Shown here piece by piece: positions 25,267 to 33,720 of a stretch of 59,590 nucleotides of DNA; the first letter of the stretch is position 1, and each line of letters begins with the position of its first letter. The notes beneath the pieces are model-generated. The model had not been told where the DNA came from, ran no database searches, and saw nothing but the letters and a program-made list of their open reading frames with translations. The stretch spans positions 1-59,590 of the forward strand of contig CALMYB010000015.1 in NCBI GenBank assembly GCA_937873515.1, read 5' to 3'. The position numbers were made by a program, and so were the translations under genes. This stretch comes from an uncultured Acidobacteriota bacterium (lineage in GTDB: Bacteria > Acidobacteriota > Blastocatellia > Pyrinomonadales > Pyrinomonadaceae).

Positions 25267-27345
25267 ATGCTAAAGAACAGAAATTTTTTGTTGGCGACGA
25301 TAGCCGTGGCTGCGCTCGCCATCCTTGTCCACACAGCAGCAGAACGCACACAGGTCTCGGCCGCCGGACCGCACAAGACGTGGATAACGGTCGATCTCAA
25401 TGAGCTCAAGACGATGCAGGTTTTTGCCGCGATGGACGGCCGATTCTTAGCTCCTGAGATCGTGACGGTGAAGAACGGTATCGCCGTCCTTCATGCGACG
25501 GATGATGAGATATCGATCATCTCCGAACATGCTCATAAGGCGCTCCATAAATGCGCCGGGTTCATGGCCCACCCCGATGAACAGGATGCCCTGGACACGA
25601 TCGATATGATCGTTTCCCCAAAGCGGTCTGCCACCACGGTTGACTATACGATAAACAATTCCGCGACCGTTCAGCCGCTCATCGACGGCATGGCCGCTCC
25701 AAATATCAAATCGACCATCACTTCGCTTTCCGCGTTCAATACGCGTTATTACAATTCGCCGACCGGTGCGGATTCGGCACTTTGGATCAAAGACAGATGG
25801 ACGGCCCTCGCCGCCGGACGCAGCGATATTACGGTGCAGTTCTTTAACCACACCTGGCTGCAGCCGTCTGTGATAATGACCATTCAGGGAACGACCGAAC
25901 CCGGAGAGATCGTCATCCTTGGCGGCCACCAGGATTCGATACGCTCGGGCTGTTCGGCAAGCACGACATGTCAGACACTGACTGCTCCGGGTGCCGATGA
26001 CGACGCATCCGGTATCGCTTCGCTCACTGAGGTGATCCGCGTGGCGATGGAAAATAACTACCATCCGGCAAAAACAGTTACCTTTATGGCCTACGCCGGT
26101 GAAGAAGCGGGCCTGCTCGGTTCAAAGGCGATCGCGACCGCCTATCAGGCGGCAGGAATGAATGTCGTCGGTGTTCTTCAGCTCGATATGACGAACTACA
26201 AGGCACCTTCGACCGACATTGCGATGATCACGGATCATACGAACGCGGCCCAGAATACATTCGTCCGGAACCTTGCAAGCACATATCTGCCTTCGCTGGT
26301 CGTTGTGGATACGCAGTGCGGATATTCCTGCTCAGATCATGCCTCCTGGGACTCTCGCGGATACGCGGCGTCTTTCCCGTTCGAGGCCCCGATGAATGCG
26401 GACAATCCGTTCATCCACACGGCGAACGACACGCTCGCCAACAGCGACCCGAACGCTAACCACGCCCTGAAATTCGCCAAGCTCGCCGGTTCCTATATGG
26501 CTGAACTCGCAAAGGGCACGATCGCTCCCGCCGCCGCTTCCGGCGAGAAGTTCGCGGATTTCGACGGTGACGGAAAGACAGATGTTTCGGTCTTTAGGCC
26601 GTCCAACAGCGTTTTCTATATTCAAGGATCGACGACGGGATTTTCGGCGACGCAATTCGGCCTCTCAACGGATCAGCCTGTCCCCGCGGACTTTGACGGC
26701 GACGGAAAGACCGACATCGGCGTTTACCGCGATGGTGTATGGTATTCGCTGCTAAGCGGCAACAGCACGGTGAACATCACGAGCTTCGGACTTGCAGGCG
26801 ACAAACCTCAGCCGAAGGATTTCGACGGCGACGGCAAGGCCGACAAGGCCGTCTATCGTGCGGGCACTTGGTATGTGCTGAAGAGCAACGGCTCGCAGTA
26901 CTCTGTTACGCAATTCGGACTTGCGGACGACATTGCCGCCGCGAGCGATTACGATGGCGACGGAAAGGCCGATCAGGCGGTTTACAGGCCCTCAACAGGC
27001 GTTTGGTACGTGCTTGGCTCAACTTCCGGCTTCTCGGCCACCCAGTTCGGAATTTCGACCGATAAACCAGTTCCTGCCGATTACGACGGCGACGGAAAGA
27101 CCGACATCGCCGTTTATCGTGACGGCGTCTGGTATCTGCAGAGAACGACAGCGGGCTTTACGGCGTTCCAGTTCGGAATCGCATCCGATATTCCCGCTCC
27201 CGGCGACTACGACGGCGACGGCAAGGCCGATGCGGGCGTCTATCGTGACGGTGTGTGGTATCTGCTTCGTTCGACCGGCGGCTTTACCGTAACAGGGTTC
27301 GGCCTTGCGGGTGACAAGCCGCTCCCATCGACGTTTGTTCCATAA
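25267..27345 (+). CDS. Secreted M28 aminopeptidase with six FG-GAP-like repeats
   Basis: A 692-residue exported protein. After a signal peptide (about 1-30) comes a propeptide-like region, then an M28 zinc aminopeptidase domain: GGHQDS, PGADDDASG and GEEAGLLGS supply the metal and catalytic residues, and CGYSCSDHASW the last histidine. From about residue 429 six repeats of roughly 43 residues follow, each with D(F/Y)DGDGK(T/A)D and a VYR motif, as in calcium-binding FG-GAP/VCBS propeller blades. The protein probably trims peptides outside the cell while the propeller binds a surface or partner. An in-frame GTG-like start 42 bases upstream is less suited to the signal peptide. Confidence 0.92.
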   Translation: MLKNRNFLLATIAVAALAILVHTAAERTQVSAAGPHKTWITVDLNELKTMQVFAAMDGRFLAPEIVTVKNGIAVLHATDDEISIISEHAHKALHKCAGFMAHPDEQDALDTIDMIVSPKRSATTVDYTINNSATVQPLIDGMAAPNIKSTITSLSAFNTRYYNSPTGADSALWIKDRWTALAAGRSDITVQFFNHTWLQPSVIMTIQGTTEPGEIVILGGHQDSIRSGCSASTTCQTLTAPGADDDASGIASLTEVIRVAMENNYHPAKTVTFMAYAGEEAGLLGSKAIATAYQAAGMNVVGVLQLDMTNYKAPSTDIAMITDHTNAAQNTFVRNLASTYLPSLVVVDTQCGYSCSDHASWDSRGYAASFPFEAPMNADNPFIHTANDTLANSDPNANHALKFAKLAGSYMAELAKGTIAPAAASGEKFADFDGDGKTDVSVFRPSNSVFYIQGSTTGFSATQFGLSTDQPVPADFDGDGKTDIGVYRDGVWYSLLSGNSTVNITSFGLAGDKPQPKDFDGDGKADKAVYRAGTWYVLKSNGSQYSVTQFGLADDIAAASDYDGDGKADQAVYRPSTGVWYVLGSTSGFSATQFGISTDKPVPADYDGDGKTDIAVYRDGVWYLQRTTAGFTAFQFGIASDIPAPGDYDGDGKADAGVYRDGVWYLLRSTGGFTVTGFGLAGDKPLPSTFVP

Positions 27346-27375
27346 GGCATCACGTGGGTGCGTGAACATTGCAAG

Positions 27376-27419
27376 ATGGCACGGACCGAGTTCATTCTCG
27401 TTCGTGCCATTTTTATTTT
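27376..27419 (+). terminator. Rho-independent terminator after M28 gene
   Basis: ATGGCACG pairs with CGTGCCAT, with an inner CGAG/CTCG, followed by TTTTATTTT. Stem 27376-27410, T-tract 27411-27419. Confidence 0.8.
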
Positions 27420-27439
27420 GAATTGTGGTCGTTCAACAG

Positions 27440-28324
27440 ATGTCGTCAACAGATCTATCGGTATCGCGGCAGCTCGCTCCCGAAGAGCTTGAACTCAAGA
27501 AAAAGGAGCGTGTCCTTGAGCGCCTGAAAGATCGTATCGCGTTCCGTGAAGAGGATATGGCGGACCTGCGCGGTGAACTGGAGCGGTTCGAGGCCCAGTA
27601 TTCGATGCAGGTCGGACGCCTATATGCCGAGATCGACGAGATCGAGGCGGAGATCGCCGAGGAAGAGCTAAAACTCGTGCCCGACGACGAGGAGATCAAA
27701 AAGCGCGTCGAGGAACTTCGTCGAAAAGCCGAGGAATCCGCCGCCCGTGCCGCTGCCGCCGAAGCTGCCGAGAAAGGAGATTGGAAGCCGACGGCCGAGG
27801 CAAAAAAGGCGTATCACGACCTCGCACGTACGATCCATCCGGACCTTGCTGTCGATTCTGAGGAGAAAGAGCGGCGTCACATCCTGATGGCGGAGCTCAA
27901 CAAAGCATATTCTTCCGGCGACCAGACCCGATTAGACAAATTGGCAGATGATCTGAGGCATTCTCCGGCCCTTGTCGCGGGAGATTCGATCGGCGACCGC
28001 CTCGTTCGCGTTATCCGGCAGGTCGCACAGGTGAAGGCCCGATTTATCGAGCTTGACCGCGAAACAAAGGCCGCGAAAGCCTCTGAAACTTACACTCTTT
28101 TCTGCAAAGCACGTGATGAAAGGGCCGAAGGACGCGATATGATCGCCCAGATCGCCGCGCGCACGGCCGTCCACATAATGCGTGCGAATCGCCGTCTCGA
28201 GAGCTTAAGGAACGTCAATATGGCCGCAAAAGCACACGTGCAGGAGACGTTCGGCATGAATATCGAGGATTTTCGCGAAACTACCTCAAAAGGGCACAAA
28301 ACGCCTGTTGACAAGAATCGCTGA
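27440..28324 (+). CDS. J-domain-like protein with N-terminal coiled coil
   Basis: About 294 residues, soluble. Residues ~10-115 are strongly heptad-like and charged (coiled coil, ending in an Ala/Glu run). A J-like segment follows, AYHDLARTIHPDLA, with the HPD tripeptide of DnaJ proteins, though it is shorter than a full J domain. The C-terminal ~100 residues are helical and unassigned. HPD suggests contact with an Hsp70 (DnaK). A GTG 15 bases upstream is an alternative start; neither has a good ribosome site. A bidirectional terminator lies 3' of it. Confidence 0.75.
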   Translation: MSSTDLSVSRQLAPEELELKKKERVLERLKDRIAFREEDMADLRGELERFEAQYSMQVGRLYAEIDEIEAEIAEEELKLVPDDEEIKKRVEELRRKAEESAARAAAAEAAEKGDWKPTAEAKKAYHDLARTIHPDLAVDSEEKERRHILMAELNKAYSSGDQTRLDKLADDLRHSPALVAGDSIGDRLVRVIRQVAQVKARFIELDRETKAAKASETYTLFCKARDERAEGRDMIAQIAARTAVHIMRANRRLESLRNVNMAAKAHVQETFGMNIEDFRETTSKGHKTPVDKNR

Positions 28325-28464
28325 TTATGTAAACTCTATCTACTGTCGGCGTTTGATATTGCGTCGCTCCCTCTGACTATCTCCGGAGCCTTTTTGCGTT
28401 GAGATGGTCGCTTTACAAGCCAACGACAAGGTTTTTCGCACGAACGTGCTCCACGTACGGGAAT

Positions 28465-28510
28465 GCGAAAAAAGAGGGAGGCGGTGTGGGAGACGTCTCC
28501 CTCGTTTTGC
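28465..28510. terminator. Bidirectional terminator between convergent genes
   Basis: GAGGGAG (28474-28480) pairs with CTCCCTC (28497-28503); the stem extends into flanking A and T runs (GCGAAAAAA ... GTTTTGCG), so it can serve both the J-domain gene and the flavoprotein gene. Confidence 0.75.
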
Positions 28511-28519
28511 GCCTGCACG

Positions 28520-29686
28520 TCAGATTGCCCGTCCGGCTGCTGCTCCTGAAGCCCACGCCCACTGAAAGTTATATCCGCCGAGCCAACCCGTTACGTCCAA
28601 GACTTCGCCGATAAAATAAAGTCCCGGCTGTAGTTTCGATTCCATTGTCTGGGACGAAACCTCTTTGGTCGAGACGCCTCCGAGCGTAACCTCTGCTCGA
28701 TCCCAGCCCTCTGTGGCGTCAAAATTCACACGCCAGCATCTGAAGATATCGGCGACCGCATTTCGCGCTGACTGATCGATCTCGCTCAGCTTTTTTGTCG
28801 ACCATTTCTGCGGTAAAAGAGCCTCGACGATCCGTTTTGAAAGGTGTTCGGACAAGATATTTCCAAGATTCTGGGAAGAATCTGCCCTTTCTTCAAGCAG
28901 AATTGCAAGATCAATATCGGGCAGCAGGTCGATCTCAACTGATTCATTCGGCGACCAGTAGTTCGATATCTGCAGGATCGCCGGGCCGGAAAGTCCTCGG
29001 TGCGTGAACAGAACGCTCTCGCGGAATTCCGTACCGTTCGAGCGCACTTCCGCGTCCGCCGAAACTCCGGAAAGCTCGGGGAACGCCTTCCCCTTGAGCC
29101 GCAACGCAACGAGCGACGGCCTTGTTTCCGTGATCTTATGCCCGAATTGCCGTGCGATGTCGTAACCGAGGCCCGTTGCGCCGACCTTAGGAAAAGAAAG
29201 TCCGCCGCAGGCAACGACAAGATTCTCCGCCTCGAAACTCGCCGCGTCGGTGCAAATGGTGAATCTGTCTGCGAACTCGACGCCAGTGATCCGGGAGTTC
29301 GTAAAGACCTCGACGCGGGCCGCCTTTGCTTCTTTCAAAAGCATTTCGACGATCGCACGTGAAGATTCACGGCAAAAGAGCTGTCCGTGTTTTTTTTCTT
29401 GAAATGGGATCTTGTGCCGCTTTACGAGTGCGATGAAATCCTGCGGCGTGTATCTTGCGAGTGCGGACTTTGCGAAATGCGGATTCTGCGAGATGAAATT
29501 CTCGCTTCTCACTTCGAGGTTGGTGAAGTTGCAGCGGCCGCCGCCTGAAATGATGATCTTGCGGCCGACTTGGCCGTTTCGTTCGAGGACGGCAACACGG
29601 CGACCGCGTTTTCCAGCCTCGATCGCACAGAAAAGCCCGGCCGCACCGCCGCCGATCACAACCGCATCGAAACGTCGATCAGGCAA
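28520..29686 (-). CDS. HI0933/YhiN-family FAD-dependent oxidoreductase
   Basis: A 388-residue flavoprotein. The dinucleotide motif VIGGGAAGLFCAIEAGKRG lies near residues 11-29, GGGRCNFTN near 47-55, and the FAD-closing segment GLYFIGEVLDVTGWLGGYN at the C-terminus; all fit the HI0933 (BaiN/YhiN) family. Reported roles for this family vary, so no substrate is assigned. The gene starts 8 bp inside the end of the DinB gene, so both are one transcript. Confidence 0.9.
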   Translation of the reverse strand: MPDRRFDAVVIGGGAAGLFCAIEAGKRGRRVAVLERNGQVGRKIIISGGGRCNFTNLEVRSENFISQNPHFAKSALARYTPQDFIALVKRHKIPFQEKKHGQLFCRESSRAIVEMLLKEAKAARVEVFTNSRITGVEFADRFTICTDAASFEAENLVVACGGLSFPKVGATGLGYDIARQFGHKITETRPSLVALRLKGKAFPELSGVSADAEVRSNGTEFRESVLFTHRGLSGPAILQISNYWSPNESVEIDLLPDIDLAILLEERADSSQNLGNILSEHLSKRIVEALLPQKWSTKKLSEIDQSARNAVADIFRCWRVNFDATEGWDRAEVTLGGVSTKEVSSQTMESKLQPGLYFIGEVLDVTGWLGGYNFQWAWASGAAAGRAI

Positions 29687-30197
29687 GATAGCGTTCCTTC
29701 AAGATGTTCAGATGATGGCGCACGTGGCCGATCATTATGCCGGCAAGCGCCCGCACTGAAATGGGGCTGTCGTTTGCCGTCCCCATTCTCTTTAGGTCGG
29801 CCTCGTCCATATTGTTGAGCATCAAGCAGTTGGCCTGGCGAACGAGGTCGAACTCGTCGAGCAGGCTGGCGAACGTGCGCTCGTTCGCGTGTGAGAATCT
29901 CGTATAGCCGCCGTTCTCCTGATCGAAGCCCTCGATCGGCGTCGTATCGCCTCGCGAAATGCGATGCATCCGGTACGCAAAGATACGCTCGCAGTCCGTG
30001 AGATGGCTTATGACCTCTTTGATCGTCCATTTGCCGTCCGCGTATGCAAAGGTGCCGCGGTCTTCTTCGACAGCGTTCAACGCGGCGCGTAATTCCGCAG
30101 GCTGCGCGGCGTAAGCGACTCGGATGTCGCTCTCAGGAACGAGGTCAAGATACTTGCCGTAATACGGGTCGAATTCCGTTGTTTCGGGTTTATACAT
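29679..30197 (-). CDS. DinB-family four-helix protein
   Basis: A 172-residue cytoplasmic protein of the DinB/DUF664 metal-binding four-helix bundle group. KWTIKEVISHLTDCERIFAYR and GHVRHHLNILKERY carry the expected histidine ligands. Members include thiol-dependent S-transferases, but most are unassigned. Overlaps the flavoprotein gene downstream, suggesting joint expression. Confidence 0.85.
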   Translation of the reverse strand: MYKPETTEFDPYYGKYLDLVPESDIRVAYAAQPAELRAALNAVEEDRGTFAYADGKWTIKEVISHLTDCERIFAYRMHRISRGDTTPIEGFDQENGGYTRFSHANERTFASLLDEFDLVRQANCLMLNNMDEADLKRMGTANDSPISVRALAGIMIGHVRHHLNILKERYLA

Positions 30198-30247
30198 ATT
30201 TTGCTTGCCTTCGTCTGCTAGAATAGCAGAGAACTTCGGAGTAGATA

Positions 30248-30640
30248 ATGTCCAGGATCGTCTATTTTACGCTCGCATCGGCCATCGTCCTTTCATTCGC
30301 TATTCTTGCCTCTGCACAAGGCGGCGGCAAGGCAGAGCCGAACCGTATCGTCATTGGGCCGAGCGGCACGACGGTCAGCGACCGCCTCAGGAATGGAGAG
30401 GAAATGGAGTACGTTTTCTCTGCGAAGGCCGGCTCGCAACTCACGATCAGGAACTCGCGGCCAAGCGCCTTCGATTTCCGCGTTTTCTCCGAGGAGGCCG
30501 ACCTCGAGACCGAGTTCGAAAGTTCACCAACCCTCACGCTCACGCTGCCACAAGACGGCGATTATCAATTCTTCGTTCGCAAAAAAGCCGGCGGTGCCAG
30601 ATCTGCTACCTTCAGATTGACGCTCCGCATCTCACCCTAG
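30248..30640 (+). CDS. Small secreted protein, pre-peptidase C-terminal-like fold
   Basis: A 130-residue exported protein. A signal peptide ends ASAQ at about residue 24. The mature part is beta-rich with VSDRLRNGEEMEYVFSAKAG and LPQDGDYQFFVR, like the PPC (bacterial pre-peptidase C-terminal) sandwich. No enzymatic residues are seen. Shine-Dalgarno CGGAG lies upstream. Probably a surface or periplasmic binding protein. Confidence 0.7.
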   Translation: MSRIVYFTLASAIVLSFAILASAQGGGKAEPNRIVIGPSGTTVSDRLRNGEEMEYVFSAKAGSQLTIRNSRPSAFDFRVFSEEADLETEFESSPTLTLTLPQDGDYQFFVRKKAGGARSATFRLTLRISP

Positions 30641-30667
30641 GCCGTCCAGACTTTTTGTGCAAATCGT

Positions 30668-30975
30668 GCATTTCGTGCGGTTTGATACATTCTGTGCGGT
30701 TTGATACGTTTCGTGCGGTTTGTGCTTCAAATGGTCGAGGCGGTCGGGTAGTCTTGTTGATGGTTGGTGTTGGTCTTTGAAAATATTGAATGGTTCGTGG
30801 TTGATGGTTCGTTGTTCGTTGTATCAAGTTTCTTATTTCAGAGTTGAGATTCTAGATGGGCTTCCGCTCCGTGGATTCGGGGCTGACCGGTCGTGGTCTG
30901 GAATTTCAGTTCTAAGATTCGTGCATTCGCGGCGGCTTTCTTCCTTTGCGAACTCTGAGTCTCCTTTGCGTTCTT
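30668..30975. repeat. Three runs of degenerate tandem words
   Basis: At 30668-30724 GTGCGGTTTGATAC-type units repeat three times. At 30791-30821 the strand is a G/T-rich run of GGTTCGT/GTTGTTCG words. At about 30943-30975 CCTTTGCG recurs with ACTCTGAGT/TTCTT between. They open the 1.37-kb gene-free stretch 30641-32008. Confidence 0.6.
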
Positions 30976-31050
30976 GTATGTTTCGTATTGGTTCAACTGT
31001 TGTAAGGTTGGGCTGACGGAGAATGACAGCACGATTGCGACAAGGCTCTT

Positions 31051-31182
31051 GTCCCCGTAGGGGACGAACGTGAATAGCCCAGGGTAAGGCCGCCGCGGCC
31101 GCCACCCTGGGAAAGAGGTCGCAAAACAGATCCTGGAGCTCCGTTAGGAGCGACAGAGGATCTTAACGGCGGCGAAGCCGCC
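31051..31182. repeat. REP-like palindrome cluster, locus B part 1
   Basis: GTCCCCGTAGGGGAC (31051-31065), the CCCAGGGT/ACCCTGGG pair (31078-31111), GCTCCGTTAGGAGC (31138-31151) and GGCGGC/GCCGCC (31168-31182) occur in the same order as at 181-310, with near-identical linkers. A degenerate form of the CCACG/CGTGG palindrome follows near 31209. Confidence 0.8.
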
Positions 31183-31247
31183 TCCGAGGGATAGTTTTCT
31201 GCCCTGATCCACCGCATTTTAGATGCTGTGGCAATTCAAATCCATCA

Positions 31248-31340
31248 AGCCACGAATGCACGAATAAGAACGGATGCGTTGACCGATGGATCTCTATTTA
31301 TTCAGTGAGCATAGAGGATTTCATTAGTGCATTCGTGGCT
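31248..31340. repeat. 93-bp element with 14-bp terminal inverted repeats
   Basis: AGCCACGAATGCAC (31248-31261) is perfectly inverted at 31327-31340. The left arm continues with further CACGAATAAG-type words. No coding potential; MITE-like in form. A partial copy of the end (GCCACGAATTCAC) is seen at about 31677-31690. Confidence 0.7.
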
Positions 31341-31470
31341 ATCTTTTAATGCAAGTTTGTAGCGACGAATGAAAAATATCCATTGACGCGTATGATATAC
31401 TCGTGAGTGCGGTGCAAACATACGTTTTACACCCTGATCTTTGACAAAAGTGACAGAATTTGTAACGCGA

Positions 31471-31558
31471 GCCTCGAAAAACGCCTATGTTTGTTCCGTT
31501 TTGTTCCGCTTGTTCCGTTGCGGGCGGAACGGAACAAACATCGAGGTTTTGGAGAGGC
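31471..31558. repeat. Long imperfect hairpin with TTGTTCCG words
   Basis: A perfect 12-bp inverted repeat ATGTTTGTTCCG / CGGAACAAACAT (31487-31498 and 31530-31541) sits inside longer imperfect arms of about 40 bases. The loop carries extra TTGTTCCG copies. Confidence 0.65.
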
Positions 31559-31769
31559 GGATTTGGCTGCGAGGTAGTAAAATACAGGTATTTGCCAACT
31601 TTCGCGGTTTGCGCCGGCATGGTGCAAGGTATTGGACTTCAGATCTCGTGAATCGAAAGGTCGTCGGAACGCGGTAGCCACGAATTCACAAATAGGAAAG
31701 ATTCCGACTTCTCACTTAGCACCTATTACTTTTCACTTATTCCGGGACATGCAGTGCGGCCGGGATTCA

Positions 31770-32001
31770 GCTCCGTTAGGAGCGAAATGTTTGTAGGAAC
31801 CGCCAGCAATATGAAACCCCGGAGCTCCGTTAGGAGCGACAGAGCTTGTCGGCGGCAGGCCGCCTCCGAAATGGCTGATGATGATCGCGTGCTACAAACG
31901 TGCGGCTCCTACGGAGCCAAGAAGGTTCCGGCTCAGACTTTGCCTTTTGACCTTTTACTTTTGACTCTCCGTGGTTCTGACCACCGACCACTGGCCACTG
32001 A
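31770..32001. repeat. REP-like palindrome cluster, locus B part 2
   Basis: GCTCCGTTAGGAGC at 31770-31783 and 31824-31837, GGCGGC/GCCGCC-type hairpin at 31851-31864, and GGCTCCTACGGAGCC at 31904-31918, again with the linkers found at 19-112 and 376-505. A degenerate ACTGACC run closes it at 31974-32001. Confidence 0.8.
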
Positions 32002-32008
32002 CTTCTGC

Positions 32009-32383
32009 TCACGCGTGCATGAAGGCGCCGTTGAGGCGGTTGCTCATATTGCGGGCGACAAAGGCGGCTCGCATCTTGGCCTCTTCGACGACCTCGCCGG
32101 CGAAGAACTCATCGAGGGTCGCGTAGAAGATCTCGATCCAGCGGGCGAACTGATCGGGAAGGAGCGGTGACTTCTCGTGAAGTTCGAGATGCGGGATGAG
32201 CGGGCTGTTGAAATAAACGGGCCGCCCGAAAAGAACTTTCTCCCAAAAATCGGTGATCACGGGAATGTGTTTGTCGAGGTTCAGATCGATGAAATGATGG
32301 CCGATCTCCTCGTCGGCGATCGCCGTCTCATAGAACTTCCAAAGAAGTTTTTCCAGGTCGGCTCGTTCTTGTATGTCTCTCAT
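32009..32383 (-). CDS. Group III truncated haemoglobin
   Basis: A 124-residue haem protein with the 2-over-2 globin pattern of group III. By comparison with Campylobacter Ctb I place Tyr18 at B10 (KFYET), the proximal His65 at F8 (IPHLELH) and Trp82 at G8 (FARWIEIF). Group III globins bind oxygen and are linked to nitric-oxide and oxygen handling. It is the last gene of the SUF run, 15 bp after sufU, so oxygen or NO binding near iron-sulfur assembly is a sensible inference. Confidence 0.9.
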   Translation of the reverse strand: MRDIQERADLEKLLWKFYETAIADEEIGHHFIDLNLDKHIPVITDFWEKVLFGRPVYFNSPLIPHLELHEKSPLLPDQFARWIEIFYATLDEFFAGEVVEEAKMRAAFVARNMSNRLNGAFMHA

Positions 32384-32398
32384 TACTGCAAATAGGAT

Positions 32399-32848
32399 CT
32401 ATTCTGTGGTGACTTCCTCTTCGCCCTTCAAGGCGGCGTGGAGCGTGTGCCAGCTTAAAGAAGCACACTTTACGCGGGCCGGAAATTCGAGCACGCCAGC
32501 GAAGATCTTCAGCCGCCCGAGGTGATTCTCCTCCGTCTCGGCATCGAGTTCGCCCGTGACCATTCGGTGAAATTCGTCGAATATCACCTCGGCGTCCTCG
32601 CGGCTTTTGCCTTTGATGAATTGCGTCATCATCGACGCCGAGGCCTTCGAGATGGCGCAGCCCGAACCCTTGAACGCAACGTCGGCGACCGTGTCGCCGT
32701 CGAGTTTCACATAGACTCGAAGAGCGTCGCCGCAAAGCGGATTGTTGCCGTCAGCAGTGCGGTCGGGCGATTCGATCTCGCGAAAGTTCCGCGGGTTCTT
32801 GTTGTGTTCGAGGATGACCTCTTGATAAAGTTCGCTGAGTTCGGACAT
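32399..32848 (-). CDS. sufU: SUF sulfur-transfer/scaffold protein SufU
   Basis: A 149-residue protein of the SufU type. The three conserved cysteines are present: Cys39 (NPLCGD, with Asp41), Cys64 (GSGCAISKASAS) and Cys128 (RVKCASLSW). The insertion between the second and third cysteine typical of SufU over IscU is present. SufU takes sulfur from SufS through its zinc site and passes it to SufBCD. It lies 6 bases after the hydrolase gene and before the haemoglobin gene. Confidence 0.94.
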   Translation of the reverse strand: MSELSELYQEVILEHNKNPRNFREIESPDRTADGNNPLCGDALRVYVKLDGDTVADVAFKGSGCAISKASASMMTQFIKGKSREDAEVIFDEFHRMVTGELDAETEENHLGRLKIFAGVLEFPARVKCASLSWHTLHAALKGEEEVTTE

Positions 32849-32854
32849 CGTTAT

Positions 32855-33706
32855 TTACTTCGAGACCTCCGTCGTCTTCAACGCCTTGTCAAGAAACTTC
32901 TGCATCAGGTCGGCGAGCGGATGGGCCACCTTGTTGTCGGAGTCCTTGTGAGCGAAGATCGCGGTGCCGTGGCCGCCATCGGGATAGACCGTCGCCTCAG
33001 CATTCGGGTTTTCCGAATCTTCCATCAACTTCTCGACGGCTTCGGCAGAATCCTTGTCGTCTTTCGCAGCGACAAGCAGGATCGGCCGCGTGCCGTATTT
33101 CTTGATCGCGGGCACGGTCGGAAGGTTGTCGAAGTAGTTGGTCCCCGGCGAGAGCAGTACAACGGCGGCGATATTCGGATGATCGGCGGCGTACATTATC
33201 GCTACGCTGCTGCCATACGAAGCACCGACGATGCCGATCGTCTTGGCGTCAACATTCTGCTGCTTGCCTAGGAATTCGACTGCAGAGTTCGCGTCCGCCA
33301 AGAGAAGTTTCGGGTCGATGCCTTTATCGAGATCGACCTTGATCTCCGTGCCGTCGGCCTTCTTTGTGGACTCGCCGAAGCCGCGGCCGTCGAACGAGAG
33401 CACCGCGTAACCTTGTCGGTTCATACTCTCTGCGAATTCATCGTAAGTGTGCCGGTTCGCCGTCCACTGATGCATCAAAAGCAGGGCGGGCGAATTCGGA
33501 TTCTTAGGCTTGTAAAAGCTGCCGACGAGCTTCACACCGTCAGGAGTGTCGATAGTAACGGTCTCGGCCTTTGCTTGAAACTCGGGCACGACCGAAGGTG
33601 ACGGAACGGCGTTCGACGCCGATGTATTTACTGCCGTGTTATTCGCAGCGGGCGCGCCGCAGGCCGCGAGTGAAACAGCAAGTACGATGAACGCGAAATA
33701 CTTCAT
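32855..33706 (-). CDS. Alpha/beta-hydrolase lipoprotein (dienelactone hydrolase-like)
   Basis: A 283-residue exported protein with lipobox LAAC at about residues 13-16 and an Asn/Ala/Ser-rich linker. The fold is an alpha/beta-hydrolase: LLLMHQWTANRHTYDEF near the oxyanion region, nucleophile in GASYGS, an acid in AAKDDKDS and His in GGHGTAIF. Substrate unknown. It has no evident link to iron-sulfur assembly although it sits between sufS and sufU on the same strand with short spacers. Confidence 0.85.
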   Translation of the reverse strand: MKYFAFIVLAVSLAACGAPAANNTAVNTSASNAVPSPSVVPEFQAKAETVTIDTPDGVKLVGSFYKPKNPNSPALLLMHQWTANRHTYDEFAESMNRQGYAVLSFDGRGFGESTKKADGTEIKVDLDKGIDPKLLLADANSAVEFLGKQQNVDAKTIGIVGASYGSSVAIMYAADHPNIAAVVLLSPGTNYFDNLPTVPAIKKYGTRPILLVAAKDDKDSAEAVEKLMEDSENPNAEATVYPDGGHGTAIFAHKDSDNKVAHPLADLMQKFLDKALKTTEVSK

Positions 33707-33720
33707 AACTTCCTAACCTC

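Noticed and set aside
31754..32170. A 138-codon frame over the palindromes (and a similar 80-codon frame at 291-533)
   Set aside because: Their translations are only the repeats read as protein, without a start site or domain.
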